Notes: generated from the sequence alone by a model not told the origin. Counted from the first letter of the stretch, positions 37,346 to 49,419 are shown. The stretch: 64,000 nucleotides of DNA from Asterella californica (GCA_036924285.1 JAYKYS010000015.1:10540001-10604000); one strand, 5' to 3'. A program made the numbers and translations.

Positions 37346-39675
37346 ATACTGTTTCATTAATACGAGAACATTAACATAAAATAATATCTTAAAAGTTTAG
37401 GGTATCTAGATTACTAAGTACTGTCCAAACTACATCACATCTGATTTTATTTTTATAAAAAATAAATTATTTTTAATAATAATAATATAATATAATACAT
37501 CAAACAAACTCCTAGGAGGTGACAATGTAAAGAATCTTGAACGAAAATCTTGAACAATATATCTTCAAATTTCGTATATATATCAATTTGATGTTTCCTT
37601 AATATTAAACATTCTGAATGAATATTTAATCATGGTTGAAAATAATGAAAAATTCAAAAGTTTACCAGACAAGCAAACAGTAAAACTAGTCATGTTAGTC
37701 TTGTCACTTCACTGTTAGTAATTGTAAGTGTAATTAAACAATACATCATTAAGAGGGGTGTACTCTAATTCACTAATGGGGGTGTGATCAAGCAAATTTC
37801 TGAAAATGGACAGGACCCGAGGAAATGACAGTATACATGTACCTTCAGTACAAGAGTGCAAAGTGCACCCTCTGAATGAATCGTGAGTCGAGAAGCAGGA
37901 CATGTATCCTCAGTGACCCTATGTAAATCATTTACTGTGATCAAAACATGCAGAAGACTGTATTCTCTCTCCTTTCTGACCAGGACTTCGTTGAACTCAA
38001 ATCTAAGAAGATTGTGGTTACTACTGCGAACCTCTTGTAAGGATGTGCCTGCCAATGCCGCGAGGCCGTAGAAGTTTTCTCAACTTACGACGTTCCTATC
38101 CATGAATTTGCTCTCCTAATTCAAACATACGGAAACAAGCGTCTACCCTACATGAATACAATTCCAGCATCACGAAGAGCAATGGTCCGTTTCATTTCAT
38201 CAGATTATTCTGCCACAGAACCGTAAATAACACGACAACAGAACAAACTCCTTGGAAAGGAGTACCGCCGCGCAGATCGTATTCTATAAATCTAAGCTCA
38301 AGTCCCGCGTGCACATTCTTTCAGGCAGAAGCCAGAAGAAATCCACGCTAAAAACTGACAACTGCACACCCTGTTACCCATATATATTACGCTCCGAGAA
38401 TACAAGGACACCATTTCCGCCGAGCACGTGTTGTAATTAATTCATGAGCGAAGTTCAAAACTCATAAACAAGTGATGACCTCGCTGGTCTATCAGAGGTG
38501 GATCTGGGTCATAAGCCGTTGAATCAAAACCACGACCGATGCCCCAACATTGAAGTAGTACGTGCTTCGGGAGAAATGAAACTCTTTAAATAACCAACCT
38601 AAATGAAATGAAATCATGGAAATCAAGCTCTGTCTATTCCATCCAGGGATACAACTTCAGCATGTACATCATCGTAATTTTTCAGGCTAATCACACGCTT
38701 GGACAAGCGAATCCGAACACAAAACTCGGTGAGCCTAGTTGTAAGTCCTCAACATGCGATGAGTTACTAAGTACGTTCGTGACTTCCATACACAGGGATA
38801 TCAAACGTCACAAGACATCTTAAAAAACCAGGCGAAGCTCGTACATGCAGAAAAGAAAATCCAATATATACACTTCATTTACATATACACAGCAAAGAAA
38901 AGGTCTGGTCACGATAAGATACGTCTAGATCGAGATAACTGTCGTCTCCAGAGACACCTTAGCTGGCTAACGGTCACGGCTGGCACACCGCGGAATCCCA
39001 GAATCTTGTTCTCTTGCCCCGGAGACGGCTATCTTAAGTCAGGTAATATCTTCTACAGATTTTCCTATTTAAACAACCTCAGAGATTGAGTCATGACTGT
39101 ACAAAGAACCACTACGTTCGCCCTGATAACTTAGGAAAGCTAGGCGTATGAGCAACTAAGGCTGGGCTACTACTGATGACTCCAGTTGATGCATTGCCTG
39201 TAGTTTCTCAAGTTTAAGCAATTCATCAAGACCAGAACGAGGTTCATGAACGAAATCCTCACATCATCCATGATCGTAATCCTCGGACGGGCTTTGTCGT
39301 CGGATTGACAGCCATTCAATAAGGCTAAGGCTATGCAAGCAGCTGCAAAAGCCCCTACCTTATTCACAACTTACGGCCTTTGACAACAGTCGATGATTTC
39401 CCGTATCGCCCCGAAACACTGTCCTCTTCGAGCTCAAGTGATGCCTGCCACCTGTGTTGCAGCCATCCTGCATTTCCAGAATTCCCATACAAACACCAAG
39501 TAACAGCGGTGATCGCCACTGATCATCTACTGTTCATTCTAACTCAGGTATTCCTTCTCCTGCCAATCTTCGAACAGTAAGGTTCCTGACAAGTACGAAA
39601 TCTGTGTATGCACGCGCAATTGCACGGTAACCCAACCTATGCACAAGACGAACAGAAACTGCTACCACTCACTGT
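37346..39675. other. Intergenic; right part probably 3' region of the KOC1-like gene
   Basis: AT-rich to about 37.7 kb, then mixed composition. Minus-strand frames (for example 38055-37765 and 39367-39170) have no family resemblance and may lie in the 3' untranslated region of the gene transcribed from the right. No exon chain was found. Confidence 0.4.
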
Positions 39676-42600
39676 TCATCGACCACCAGAGCTGCCTTCT
39701 CCAAAGATCAGCGTAGCCACCTGCGGTGGTAGCCATCCAGCATTACCTGGACCATTCGTTTCTTTTACCATGCAATGGCTATCATTACCTGCTTTTGTTT
39801 CAATCTTCCTAGGAGGTTCCTCCTTGTTTACATGCTTCCCATGGAAAGGTTGTGTCATGACCTTTACCACCACGATACCCGCGCGGGCAACTATCAGGAA
39901 TCCCAACAATGAGACTACGGGACGAATGGCCCAGTGCATGGACTCTATGTGATGATACTTCTGCACAATGCCATCGATTTCTTGGATGCGTACGACCTCG
40001 ACTTCCTCGGCATCTGCCCACCAACCTTTCCGGTTCCAGAAACGACCAGGGAAGTCTACCATCAGACCCCCATTTGGCAGTACGTTGACAATCCGGCCCA
40101 TATCCCAGCAACCGGGTTCCTTCACTGGCCACTGAAAGCGAGGCGAGACAACATCACTCCTCAATCGTATGAACTGCCCGACGGATAGCGGGACGGCTTT
40201 CTCGAACTCAGCTGGACTTCCAGTCCACAGGCACTCCCGGCCCAAAAATGCAACCTGCACTTTGCCATCACCATCGACGTGATGCACCACTCCTATCCTG
40301 GAGGTCCGTTGTCCAGCAGCTGCAGCATTTGGATCCACTGCCCAACCACCACGCAAAAAGACCCAATCTCCAGCTACCAATCCCCCGGAAACACGCTCGA
40401 TTTCAACTGGATCGGCTTTCCAAACTTCTTTAGACCCCCTAAAAGTGACTGAAATTACTCCATCATGATCATTTAGACCAACGACTGTTCCTTCTTTCTC
40501 GTGACTGAGATGGGGAACTCCGGCCCAACCAAAGCGGGGAGAGGACACAGGATGCCTCACTTTAACTCTTTCACCAGTTCGGAACTTATCCTTCCATAAT
40601 GAAAGGCGATCAGCACCAGAGATCTGGGTAGGCTCTCCCAGCTTATCGCACGACTGGATATACAGAGAGTCGGGTCCAATCACAGCCTTAACAATCCCAA
40701 TTTTCGTACAGTTACCGCCAGGCTTGTCCCTGACAGATATCCAGTCTCCCTCCTGGAAAAATTCATCCGGGCTGCAATACAAAGACACATTAGAACTAGT
40801 CAGTATGCCATACTGCCTCCCAGTTTTTGGCCTAGAGACTATCACGTTGGTACGTCGTCAAGTCCAAGTTGGTTCAATATTCCATCCCAAACGCAAATGT
40901 TGCAAAACGGACAAGATGAATAAATAGAAGGACACATAATCACAAGATCCCCAAGTCTTATGCCATGGCAAGACAGGATAGACGAAGACGCAGTGGTCCA
41001 TGAGTAACGGAGTCATCTCAGGAACACCTAAACCCCCACAGTAAGTATGGATTCCTCAGAAGAAATTAGGAGTAAAAGGACCGCGAGAAAGTCTTCCGTC
41101 GTCACAATCAAGAAAATTAAGGGATGCCAACGCAACGCAGTTCATGAAACCATTACACTTCGTGCCCACATACCTTAGAAAAGCACGAAGAATTTCTGCA
41201 AATGTAGGGCGCTGGCGATAATCATACTCAAAGCACGCTCTTAAAATACGGTGTAATCCGGGAGGAAGCCCGGCAGGAATTGCCGGTTTCTCGCGCTTGA
41301 CCACTACAGAGTGGAATATCTCGTTAGCAGTCAGATTAGCCCAAGGCTTTACTCCAGAAACCATTTCGACGATGCTACAAGCGAAGCCCCAAGCGTCCGT
41401 TTCGAAGCTCAATGGACCTCTCAAGGCTGGATCCCACTGCTCTGGAGCCATATAATTAGGAGTTCCCATCCATGGGACTGGTTCCAACTTCGTTGCTGAG
41501 TTCTCAAAAAAGAGCAAAGGAATACCAAACTCTCCGAGTACAGCCGTGTCTTGCTCGTCCAACAGATAGTTGCAAGGCTTCAAGTTGAGAGCTAGTACTC
41601 CACAAGAATGCAGCTCCATAATACCACGAATGAGGTCCACACCATACCTATAAGCACAAATGAAGACGTAAACAGGTCATGCCTCAAGTTTGGCTACCAA
41701 GAGTAACACTCCACTAGGCTCAGAACGCATCTTTTCTAATTGTTTTCCTCCCCCTGCTGTAAGCTTAGAAACTTTTTCATCTAAGGTTTCTCCAAAGCTT
41801 CCGTCTGTTTCCAGATCATTTCACCTGACAGCACCCTAAACGGAAAGCAGTTGTTAACATAGCAGATTTGCTTGAAAACGATATTAAAGAACGCCCAGCT
41901 ATAATTATTTCCAGATCCACGTGAAGAATACAAGGGCATCGCGGTACTTCAAAACTGAATCTGATCGACTTCACCTTTGACTGCCCGACAGCACACAGGC
42001 AGACAAACAGAGACAAGTCGTATGAGAAGAAATCTCCAAGTAGAAATGAAGTCATACGCGTGGGCGTATTACCTCACAACATCTTTGACAGGAAGAGAGT
42101 TGCCAGGTAGTTTGGCTATTTTGTCTCCGATCGATCCCTCGTAGAACTTCATAATAATGCATGCCTGGAGAGAAGCCAACAAACCACCGTTCAACTGAAA
42201 CGTTCACACGAAAACCCCTTGAACACTATTACAGCCTGCGGCAACTATGCACCTCTTCCCTTCCTAATAGTATGTAAGACTCGGGAATGATCATGACGAG
42301 CCCTAATATTCAATCTTCTACATCTACTACTTGCTTAGCAATGGAAGAAGAACAGCTTTTGACCTACAGAAGAGTCATCCGCTGATCTTTGGATCAAAGT
42401 ATACCCTTATTCAAGCACAAGTATGCAGAGAAAGGGCTTCTACTGTAAGGCATTTACGAGTTCCCGTGAGGCACTAGACCCCTGTCCAAAGGCCCCAAAT
42501 CCCACATGGTGGTTTGGTATATAGATACTCCTATCCGAATCAAGTGTGTCGAAAAGCTCCATGACGTAATTAACGACCCACTCCAATAAGGCGGCAAACA

Positions 42601-42993
42601 AAGCTGGACACTTACTTTCCCTTTCTTGGTGGAAATGCCTTGAGGCCAGCTGACTCGGTTCAAACCTTGAGCTGCTTGGAATAAGGCTTCGAACTTCGCC
42701 AACAAGATGCGGACGCGGTCGTCAGCAATGAGAGGCATCATCTTCACTGCCACCTCGTGAAATTCGTCGAATTCTTCGGTCGAATTGTGAAGAGTAGCAA
42801 GCCAGACGTCACCAAAAAGGCCTCGACCAATTCGATGCATTAACCTCAGATCATCTGGCTCGACCCAAGACGGCCGATGCCTTAAGGCTCGTAAACCATC
42901 CGACGTAGAGCCGAACTCCTCAAAATCATCGGCAAAGCAGCTGTCTTCAGAAGAAGTGCGAGGCAAAGAAGGTCCGAACGAATCACCCCCCAT
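39676..42993 (-). CDS. KOC1: KOC1-like chloroplast outer-envelope kinase
   Basis: Arabidopsis KOC1 is an outer-envelope kinase that helps precursor import. The predicted exons (minus) are 42993-42616, 42164-42073, 41647-41174 and 40771-39676, all GT-AG with matching phase, giving 679 residues. The kinase domain occupies about residues 52-315: Gly loop IGRGLFGDVW, lysine in EVAVKMMP, KFYEGSIGDK hinge region, LNLKPCNYLL in the catalytic loop, APEQW in the activation segment. The HRD motif is replaced (LALN, with Asn for the catalytic Asp) and DFG reads EFG. Several MIB/HERC2-like SH3 repeats follow (GDWISVRDKPGG, VRHPVSSPRFGW, LVAGDWVFLRGG, LRSDVVSPRFQW). Near the C-terminus, HWAIRPVVSLLGFLIVARAG and the residues after it (about 594-618) form one membrane segment, so the protein should be tail-anchored. 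A join upstream of the repeats (AG|C at 40771) is well formed, but an extra small exon cannot be excluded. Confidence 0.87.
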
Positions 42994-43066
42994 CGCTCCA
43001 CTTCGTCGTGACCCGGAGATCGATTGAACCTGAAAGGCCAGCTTGCCTCTCTGTTTGCGCTTCTCT

Positions 43067-43920
43067 TCTGTAAACACAATGACTCTCAATTATGATCGAC
43101 CGACTGGGAAACCGCAAAACTACTGCTGGAGCGTTGAAATAAGTAACTAAAATTGCAAAAGACGCGCCACAAACGTGCACGCAGAAGGTGCCATTCAAAT
43201 TGAGAAACAAATTCGACGAACAACGTCTCACAAAACGCAACTGAAGATACACAGCTCATTACGATCGAAATTAACTTGGAACGGAAGCGCAAAACTAGCT
43301 TACTTTTCTACCCAGCCGTAACAATAAAGCCGATTAACGACTACGCCCGAAATAGGCCGAGTGTTAAAATGAATATGCACATAGAGGAAGCAACAAACCG
43401 TTCGATGCAAAATACGCTGCAACCAATCTCGTCCGCATCGCAAAGCTTTGGGCAAACAAGCAGTCATATACCAGACTCACCTAAAACGCACACAAACACG
43501 ACTGGCTATCAATCTGCCTCCAATCAGTTCCATCATCGCATGGAAGCAATCCATCAATTCCTCCAGCTCTCAAGCACAAACAGAGTGTTTCAACTCGCTC
43601 AGCAGCACCGCAAAGCGCAACTAATGTCTGCATACCTGGAGTAGCCCGGGGCGATCGTCCTCGGCAAGGACCCCCTCAAAACCTCGCAGTTATTCCGGAG
43701 GCTTGATTCACGGCAATTTCCTCCCCCGACAGCGGTCTACTTCATCTCGAACTCATCCATATAACAGTGCCTTTCTTCAGATCGAAGCAAAAATCCCTAC
43801 GCGCCGCCACGTCCTTCTCCTTGTTGCTTCTTTCTCCTTCTTTCCTTTCCTTCCCTTCCCCGTCCGTCTGCAGTCTCTGCACTTCTTCTCTTCTTTCTGC
43901 TCTAGTCTGTTTTTCCGCTG
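43067..43920 (-). promoter_or_regulatory. Probable 5' leader exon and leader intron of the KOC1-like gene
   Basis: On the minus strand a good donor (CTACTCCAG then GTATGCAG) ends an exon at 43636, and an acceptor (GTTTACAG) opens one at 43067, upstream of the Met at 42993. This suggests a 568-bp intron in the 5' untranslated region. The leader exon is GA-rich on the minus strand (the CT-rich stretch at about 43810-43920). The transcription start was not located. Confidence 0.45.
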
Positions 43921-44352
43921 TCAATTGATGGAGCTGATGCGAAAAGGGAAGAACGTAATCAGGCGCGCGCGAACGGCTCCAGCCTTCGTCCCTCCCCTTA
44001 CCCTCGCCTCCCTTTCCCGGTACCTCTGTACGTGTTAGCTCGGCTGCATTCGTAGTATCGTACGCCAGTTTGCAACTGCGTCACTCTGCGTGCCCTTTAC
44101 TTCACAAATCGTCGTCTTGTCTAGACGGTCACGTGCGTAAGCTGGATCTGGACGTTTGTATTTCATCACCTCTTTACATGTTACTACATCGACGGACTCC
44201 AACTGCCGAGTTGGTATATTCCTGTAGTCCGACTGCATGTCTGGTGAACGATGTTGTCCTGGGTGGTCCCATGCTAATTCACCCCAACCCATCGTTTACA
44301 ACGTGAAACCGCAACAGAAGTGAGAAGCAGAATGAGAGAATGACCCGACGTC

Positions 44353-44391
44353 AACGGGAAGGATGTCAGAAATACATCTCCTTCCCGTAGA
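44353..44391. repeat. Short imperfect inverted repeat
   Basis: ACGGGAAGGATGT pairs with ACATCTCCTTCCCGT across about 7 bases with a 2-base bulge. It lies upstream of the KOC1-like gene and before the small inverted-repeat element at 44476. Confidence 0.6.
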
Positions 44392-44475
44392 CATTTCGAT
44401 TGGTTTGCTTATCGAGAATTACTAGGGGTGTCAAAGTTACTTGACATCAGGATTATTCTTGTATCCGCGGGCTGT

Positions 44476-44578
44476 ATTTACGGACAACGGCCATGTCAGT
44501 CGCGGTACCTCCGGGAGATATCCGTAGAAGTGGACCGCGGCTCTCATCCTTCTGACCGTAACAGTTTTGTCCGTAAAT
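44476..44578. repeat. 103-bp inverted-repeat element
   Basis: It begins ATTTACGGACAA and ends TTGTCCGTAAAT, a perfect 12-bp terminal inverted repeat. CCGCGG and CGCGGTACC lie inside. It may be a small MITE. No convincing target duplication was seen. Just downstream, AACAGTACATGGT occurs twice (about 44606 and 44632). Confidence 0.55.
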
Positions 44579-44843
44579 TAATTCACTTGTACTTACATAA
44601 GATGGAAACAGTACATGGTTACGATAATGATAACAGTACATGGTGATGTGACAGTACCGCGCAACACTTCGAATTTGAAATCAAAAACTCATCTTCTTTG
44701 AAAGAGAATTTTAGGTTTCGCGTAAACTCCTTGACGCTGAATGCTCTGAACCAAGATCAACTAGATAGAGAGACAGCGCTGTTCTAGTCGAAGTGATATT
44801 CCCAAGCGTTGTTCCCCTCGAAGTTCAAATCACAATTCTAAAT

Positions 44844-46225
44844 ATGCCACGAGTTTCAGAAAAAACTTCTGTTGAAAACTATAGAAGACATTGTGGAAAT
44901 GCGAGTGATGTTAGCTTCTTCGAGTTCGGATGAATCTGTCGAGAATGATACGGAGAGTGAGACTGAAAGTGAAATGGACGAGGACGTCGAGAAGGAGGCT
45001 GATTAGAGAGAAGAAGAGCATATGGAGAAGATGATAAATTTTTCCGATGACGATGGAGGGTTAGATTCAGATTCTGAAGAAGAACTGATCGAACTGTATC
45101 GAGTTTTGTCCAGTTCTTGATATTTAGAAAGACAAGATCAGTTCACCTTCTTTAAGAGCAAAGATTTTTACAAAAATTATTTTGAAAATCTTCCGGATGA
45201 TTCTTTTAGATAGCTGACCAAGATGGATAGAAGGAGCTTTTCCAGATTAGTTGATATAGTGGAAACTCATTCTATATTTTATAATCAAGCTCGGGTGAAG
45301 CAAGCTCTTGTGTCTTTACAAGTAGCAGTTGCATTGGATCGATTTGATCATAATGACAACGGTGCTGCTCTAGGTCATTCTTTGCTTCTCTGGGGGATTG
45401 GACACGGGACTATGGTGCTTTATACAAAGAGAGTGATGCAGGCTTTAGAATCTACACTTGGAGGGTACATTCAATGGTCAAATCGCGATAAAAAGATAGT
45501 AATCTCTGAAGTTTTTGCCTCGTAAGGGTTTTCGGGTTGTATAAGATTGATAGATGGCACTTTATTCTCTTTGTCTCAGAGGTCTCGATTTGATGGAGAG
45601 ACTTACTATGACAGGAAGTGTAACTATTCTATGAACGCACAAGTGGTTTGTTGTCACAGGAAACAAATTTTCTTCTTATTTGCAAGTATGTCAGGAAGCT
45701 GCCAAGATATTACATGTTTGCGGAAGTCTCCTCTTTGGAAACACATCGACAACGAGAGTCCATTGTTTGAGAAAGAACAGTATTTACTCGGTGACTCAAG
45801 ATATTCTCCATTGCGGCATCTCATTCCTTAGTTCCGAATGGTCACATGAGATCAAGACAAGCAAGATTTTAATACATGTTTAGCTCATGCTAGAGTCGCG
45901 AATGAGCATTGTATTGGTATACTGAAATCTCGATGACATTCTCTGAAACACGTTCGCATGCAGTTGAAAAGTAGATCATAAAATAAACATTTAGTGAGAT
46001 GGGTAGGATGTTGTGCTATGTTACATAATTTTCTATCTAGGAATCGAGACGAGTGAACGGAAGTGGATGGAGAGTTGATTATCGAGCACGAAGACCGAGA
46101 TATTGACGAAGAAGGTCGGACAGCGAATGTGCCAAGCAATACCAGTGGAGTATTTCACCAAAATAGAATAGTACAAATTTGTCTAGCGCATAATAGAAAA
46201 CCAGGTGGTTTCTTATTCAAACCTT
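44844..46225 (+). pseudogene. PIF/Harbinger DDE transposase, decayed
   Basis: A single frame runs from an ATG at 44899 to a stop at about 46225 with about nine internal stops and no frameshift that I could find. It begins with an acidic Ser/Glu-rich region, then MDRRSFSRLVDIV. Transposase motifs: LIDGTLFSLSQRS (first Asp), YYDRKCNYSMNAQVVC, SGSCQDITCLRKSPLW (second Asp), EQYLLGDSRYSPLRHLIP, and ANEHCIGILKSR (catalytic Glu). All three catalytic acids are still readable. HNFL near the end also fits the family. Harbinger transposases cut and paste elements with TTA target sites and need a Myb-like partner, which is not visible here. Terminal inverted repeats were not found. Confidence 0.85.
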
Positions 46226-46371
46226 AGATAGAGTGTGCGCATTCCTCTGTGATTTCACTATGTACATTGATTTTCATAAATACGAGGATTGATTAATCAA
46301 TCAAGAAGGTCAATTAAGATATGATGTGAATGTTGTTTCTGCTCTCTAGATCGTTTTAGACAGTCACCGCG
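46226..46371. other. Spacer after the transposase pseudogene
   Basis: AT-rich sequence with no motif. It leads into the subterminal-like repeats at 46372. Confidence 0.35.
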
Positions 46372-46497
46372 TCGTAGTGGACGTCGCACTGTGGGCGACC
46401 CGCACTCAAGAATTTTGGTGCTCAACACGGCGGAGTGTTGAATATCGCACTAAGTGCGATCCGCACTCAGGAATAAGGTGCTCAGTGCGCGTTGGTC
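46372..46497 (+). repeat. Two-unit GC-richer repeat after the transposase
   Basis: The pattern TCGCACT..G.GCGA.CCGCACTCA.GAAT....GGTGCTCA occurs at about 46384-46417 and 46448-46481. Repeats of this kind often sit inside the ends of Harbinger elements, where transposase binds. That role is an inference from position only. Confidence 0.6.
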
Positions 46498-46779
46498 GCA
46501 CTGACCAGAACTCGCAAGCGAAGAGGGTTTACTCTAAACAAAATCTATCTAAATATGAAATCTATGCGATACCATCTTTACGATTCTTGAGTGCGATGTG
46601 GTTTTGAAATTGCATGTGCTTGTTGTGTGTGATGTGAGTCCCAGCTAACTCGTCGCTACATGTACATGGAGCTACAATACACCTACAGTACTGTAAACTT
46701 CCTGCTAAGATTTGACTACGTGAAGATAGCGAAAACGTGCCATCTCTGCCCTGTGCACATTCTACTTATTGCTAGTGTG

Positions 46780-47937
46780 GCTGGGCCTTACAGCTTCTTT
46801 TCTTACTCCGACGACGGTCTTTCTCTTTACTTGCAGGACAGACGCTTTCGGTGTTTAGCTACTCGACATACTTTGTACGGGAAGGTGATACCAAGTCTTC
46901 TACTGTACGGTCTATCTACATGCTTTTTGGAGTCCCTTGCATATGTACCCAGCTTGATCCATCCAGGTACCGATTTATGTGTACTCATCACAAGAATTTG
47001 GACCAGGATTATGTCTCTCCGCAAGCAGGTGAGAGTGAAAGCCTCGACACTCGAGTTATTTGTGACAGTGTGCCGGACCGGGAATGATTTAGACCTTTCT
47101 CTCTTCTCTTTGCATTCCAATTTCTTGCACCGGCAGTGCCTGTCCGGAATATTTTCTGTAGAGCGGGGGGCAGTTTGTTACACTTACACTTTCAAGGGGT
47201 TATATGGATCCATGGTAAGTCTTGCCTAGAGGTGAAAAAGAAACTTTTCCAGGCGATCAGATGGGACCAGTAGCGTCCAGTTGGGGCCGAGATATATGTG
47301 AAACAGCTTTCTAACAGAGGACTACATACCTTTGTTGGCATGGTTGGATATTGCCTAAACGACGAGAAGCTCCAACATCATCACGCTGTGATGAAGAATA
47401 TCATTGAGAGGTATGATCGCTGACGATAAGGAGTTATTTGTCCTCTTAGGAGCTACAGATACAAAAAATCGTGTTGTACTTACTTGCATGAACCTTTTAC
47501 CGCGGGCATTCCAGTTTAACAGGTACAAGACCTCCAACCCTCTCTCGAATACTCTCGGCCGCTGTCTGCATCAAATGCTAATTTCGGAGAAGTATTCGGC
47601 TTCACTTAGGTGGATTATGCACGCAGGTATACAGAAGAGACGATCTGACTCACTTTGGAACTCTTTCATCAGGCCCGAGCAGGTAACACCAGAAGACATC
47701 AACAACATCTTTTTTCATATTGACAATCGCCGCTGCCCACATTGCAGTCAAAGGTACTTCGATGCACAAGAAGAACCACGAGAAGAGCAAGGAGGTGACG
47801 ATGAAGTTCCAAGCGAGTTGGAGCCGGCAGCAGAGCGGAAAGAACCAACCGCAGTGCAGACAGAAGCGCAGAGTCTTCCAAAGTTCATAGCACTTTCCGA
47901 TGTCCTCTTGAGGACCAGTCGATCTATCGGCAGTTAG
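46780..47937 (+). pseudogene. HUH (rolling-circle) endonuclease-like ORF, Replitron-type candidate
   Basis: One frame (phase of 46851) runs from about 46780 to 47402 with few stops, then a single-base shift leads into the 47404-47937 frame. Readable blocks: VRSIYMLFGVPCICTQLDPS, RYRFMCTHHKN, then SLLHLHFQGVIWIHG with the His-Leu-His pair at 47181-47189, and 56 residues later GYCLND (Tyr at 47349). His-hydrophobic-His followed by Tyr-x-x-Lys is the hallmark of HUH Y1 nucleases. Here the Lys position is Asn. The downstream part has KNRVVLTCMNLLPRAFQFNR, then an acidic Glu-rich tail. The layout resembles large replicase-like ORFs of green-lineage HUH transposons (Replitrons), but that identity is from memory and unverified. 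Stops and the frame break make this copy inactive. Confidence 0.55.
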
Positions 47938-48836
47938 AGCTGCCCTATCGAAGTAGACTAGCTACTATATTTTTCTTCATGTACTCTTTGTTCTAGCTTA
48001 TATCTCTCAGAAGCTGTATACTGTACAAGCTCCTGCACAACTCCGTGCAGTAAACCGTTGGTATGTGCTTGCTTGTAGCGTTTCGTACCTTGTTTTCTTT
48101 GCCAGAAGGTCGTGCAGTAAACGTAGTTTTCCTGCTCGGTTTTTAGCGCTTTGTGCCAGAGGTTTATAGCGATTTGAAACACAAGTTTATAGCACTTTGT
48201 ACCTTTGTTTGGCACAAGGTCGTGCAGTAAACGCAGTTTTGCTTATAGCGCTTGTCCCCTATATGGGCACTATCACTATAGCGAGAAATGGACAGAAGTC
48301 TGAAATTATTTCAGCCAGCACAAAGAAATAAAGAAATGGACGTATCTCTGTCTCTCTTTGTCCCAGTTCCAGTGTGACGAACCTACACAAGTCCGAAATA
48401 ATTTGAACCCAATGTCTCCAAACGGAAAACGTATATTAAAGTAGTCAACTCTGAGAAAAATACATTTAACGAGCCAGCGACCACGCGAACCGAAGACAGA
48501 GCGAATAATTAAACCACCACAGGAAAAAAATTCCCGAGCCCCACTGAAAGTTCCGTGGGTGAATATGCAGGTGCGAATATGAGAAATCAATAATAGCCGA
48601 GAAAATGCATGTTTATAAAATAGAGTTCAAGTGTTTTATTTCAAAGAGTACCTACAGATCTTATCTGCTCAACACCAAGCGAAACAAAGTACTATCTTTA
48701 ATCTCGCATATCCAACCACTTGCTACCGTCCATCTTGTCTTTATTTAAACTCTGTAACGTTGTCGTGTCGTGGACCGGCTCGTACCTGAAATACAAACTT
48801 CGATGCTTGTCGCTCCAAAGACACTCATGAGAAGAC
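47938..48836. other. Interval with irregular short repeats
   Basis: Between 48040 and 48260, GTGCAGTAAAC occurs three times (48045, 48112, 48232) and TATAGCGCTT/TATAGCACTTTGT forms recur. The spacing is irregular, so this is a degraded simple array and may belong to the 3' end of the preceding element. The rest, to 48836, shows no gene. Confidence 0.5.
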
Positions 48837-49325
48837 AAGCTAGGCCCCAGCTTACGGATTATGGCACAATCTCAGATCTCCACTTTCATCGCATAGATGT
48901 GTAGAGCTCTTTGTCAGCTTTCCAAAGGCACTTTGTCTACTTCGTTTGGACGCCTAGTGGAGAAGTTACAGGACTCGAAAGATGGAGAAAATAAGTTAGG
49001 CCCCAGCTTACGGGTTTTTGGCACCACTTCGGATCTTCGTTCTTATCGCACCAGTGGATAGAGCTCCTTGTCAGCATTCCATAGGCACTTTGTCTACTTC
49101 GTTTGGACGCATAGTGAAGGAGTTACAGGACTCGAAAGATGGAGAAAACAAGCTAGGCCCCAGCTTACGAGCTTTTGGCGCAACTTCGGATCTTTACTTT
49201 TATTGCATAGATGAATAGAGCTCGTTGTCAGCTTTCCATGGGCATCTTGTTTATTTCGTTTGGACATCCAGAGAAGAAGTTATGCGATTCGGAAAAAGGT
49301 AAAATCAAGCTAGGCCCCTAGTTAC
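48837..49325 (+). repeat. 157-bp tandem array, 3 copies plus a partial
   Basis: AAG(C/T)TAGGCCCC begins at 48837, 48993, 49150 and 49307, at intervals of 156, 157 and 157 bp. Each unit contains GCACTTTGTCTACTTCGTTTGGACG and a GTTACAGGACTCGAAAGATGG-like end. Copies differ by roughly a tenth to a fifth. The fourth copy is cut short. The unit has no open frame across the array. Confidence 0.9.
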
Positions 49326-49419
49326 TTGCTGACTGGGTATTTAGGGCTTCAAGCGTTATATCAAACACGCAAGGGGGCTGCTTCTTATTATTGAGGGTTG
49401 AACTTCGTACGTACAGACT

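Noticed and set aside
39170..39367. Minus-strand frame starting with a hydrophobic segment and LLNGCQSD, like a bacterial lipoprotein signal.
   Set aside because: The surroundings are a plant gene 3' region, with no bacterial neighbours. The resemblance is short and likely accidental.
39608..40188. Plus-strand frames of 84-114 codons opposite the KOC1-like gene.
   Set aside because: They are antisense shadows of the last KOC1-like exon, whose minus-strand protein has clear domains.
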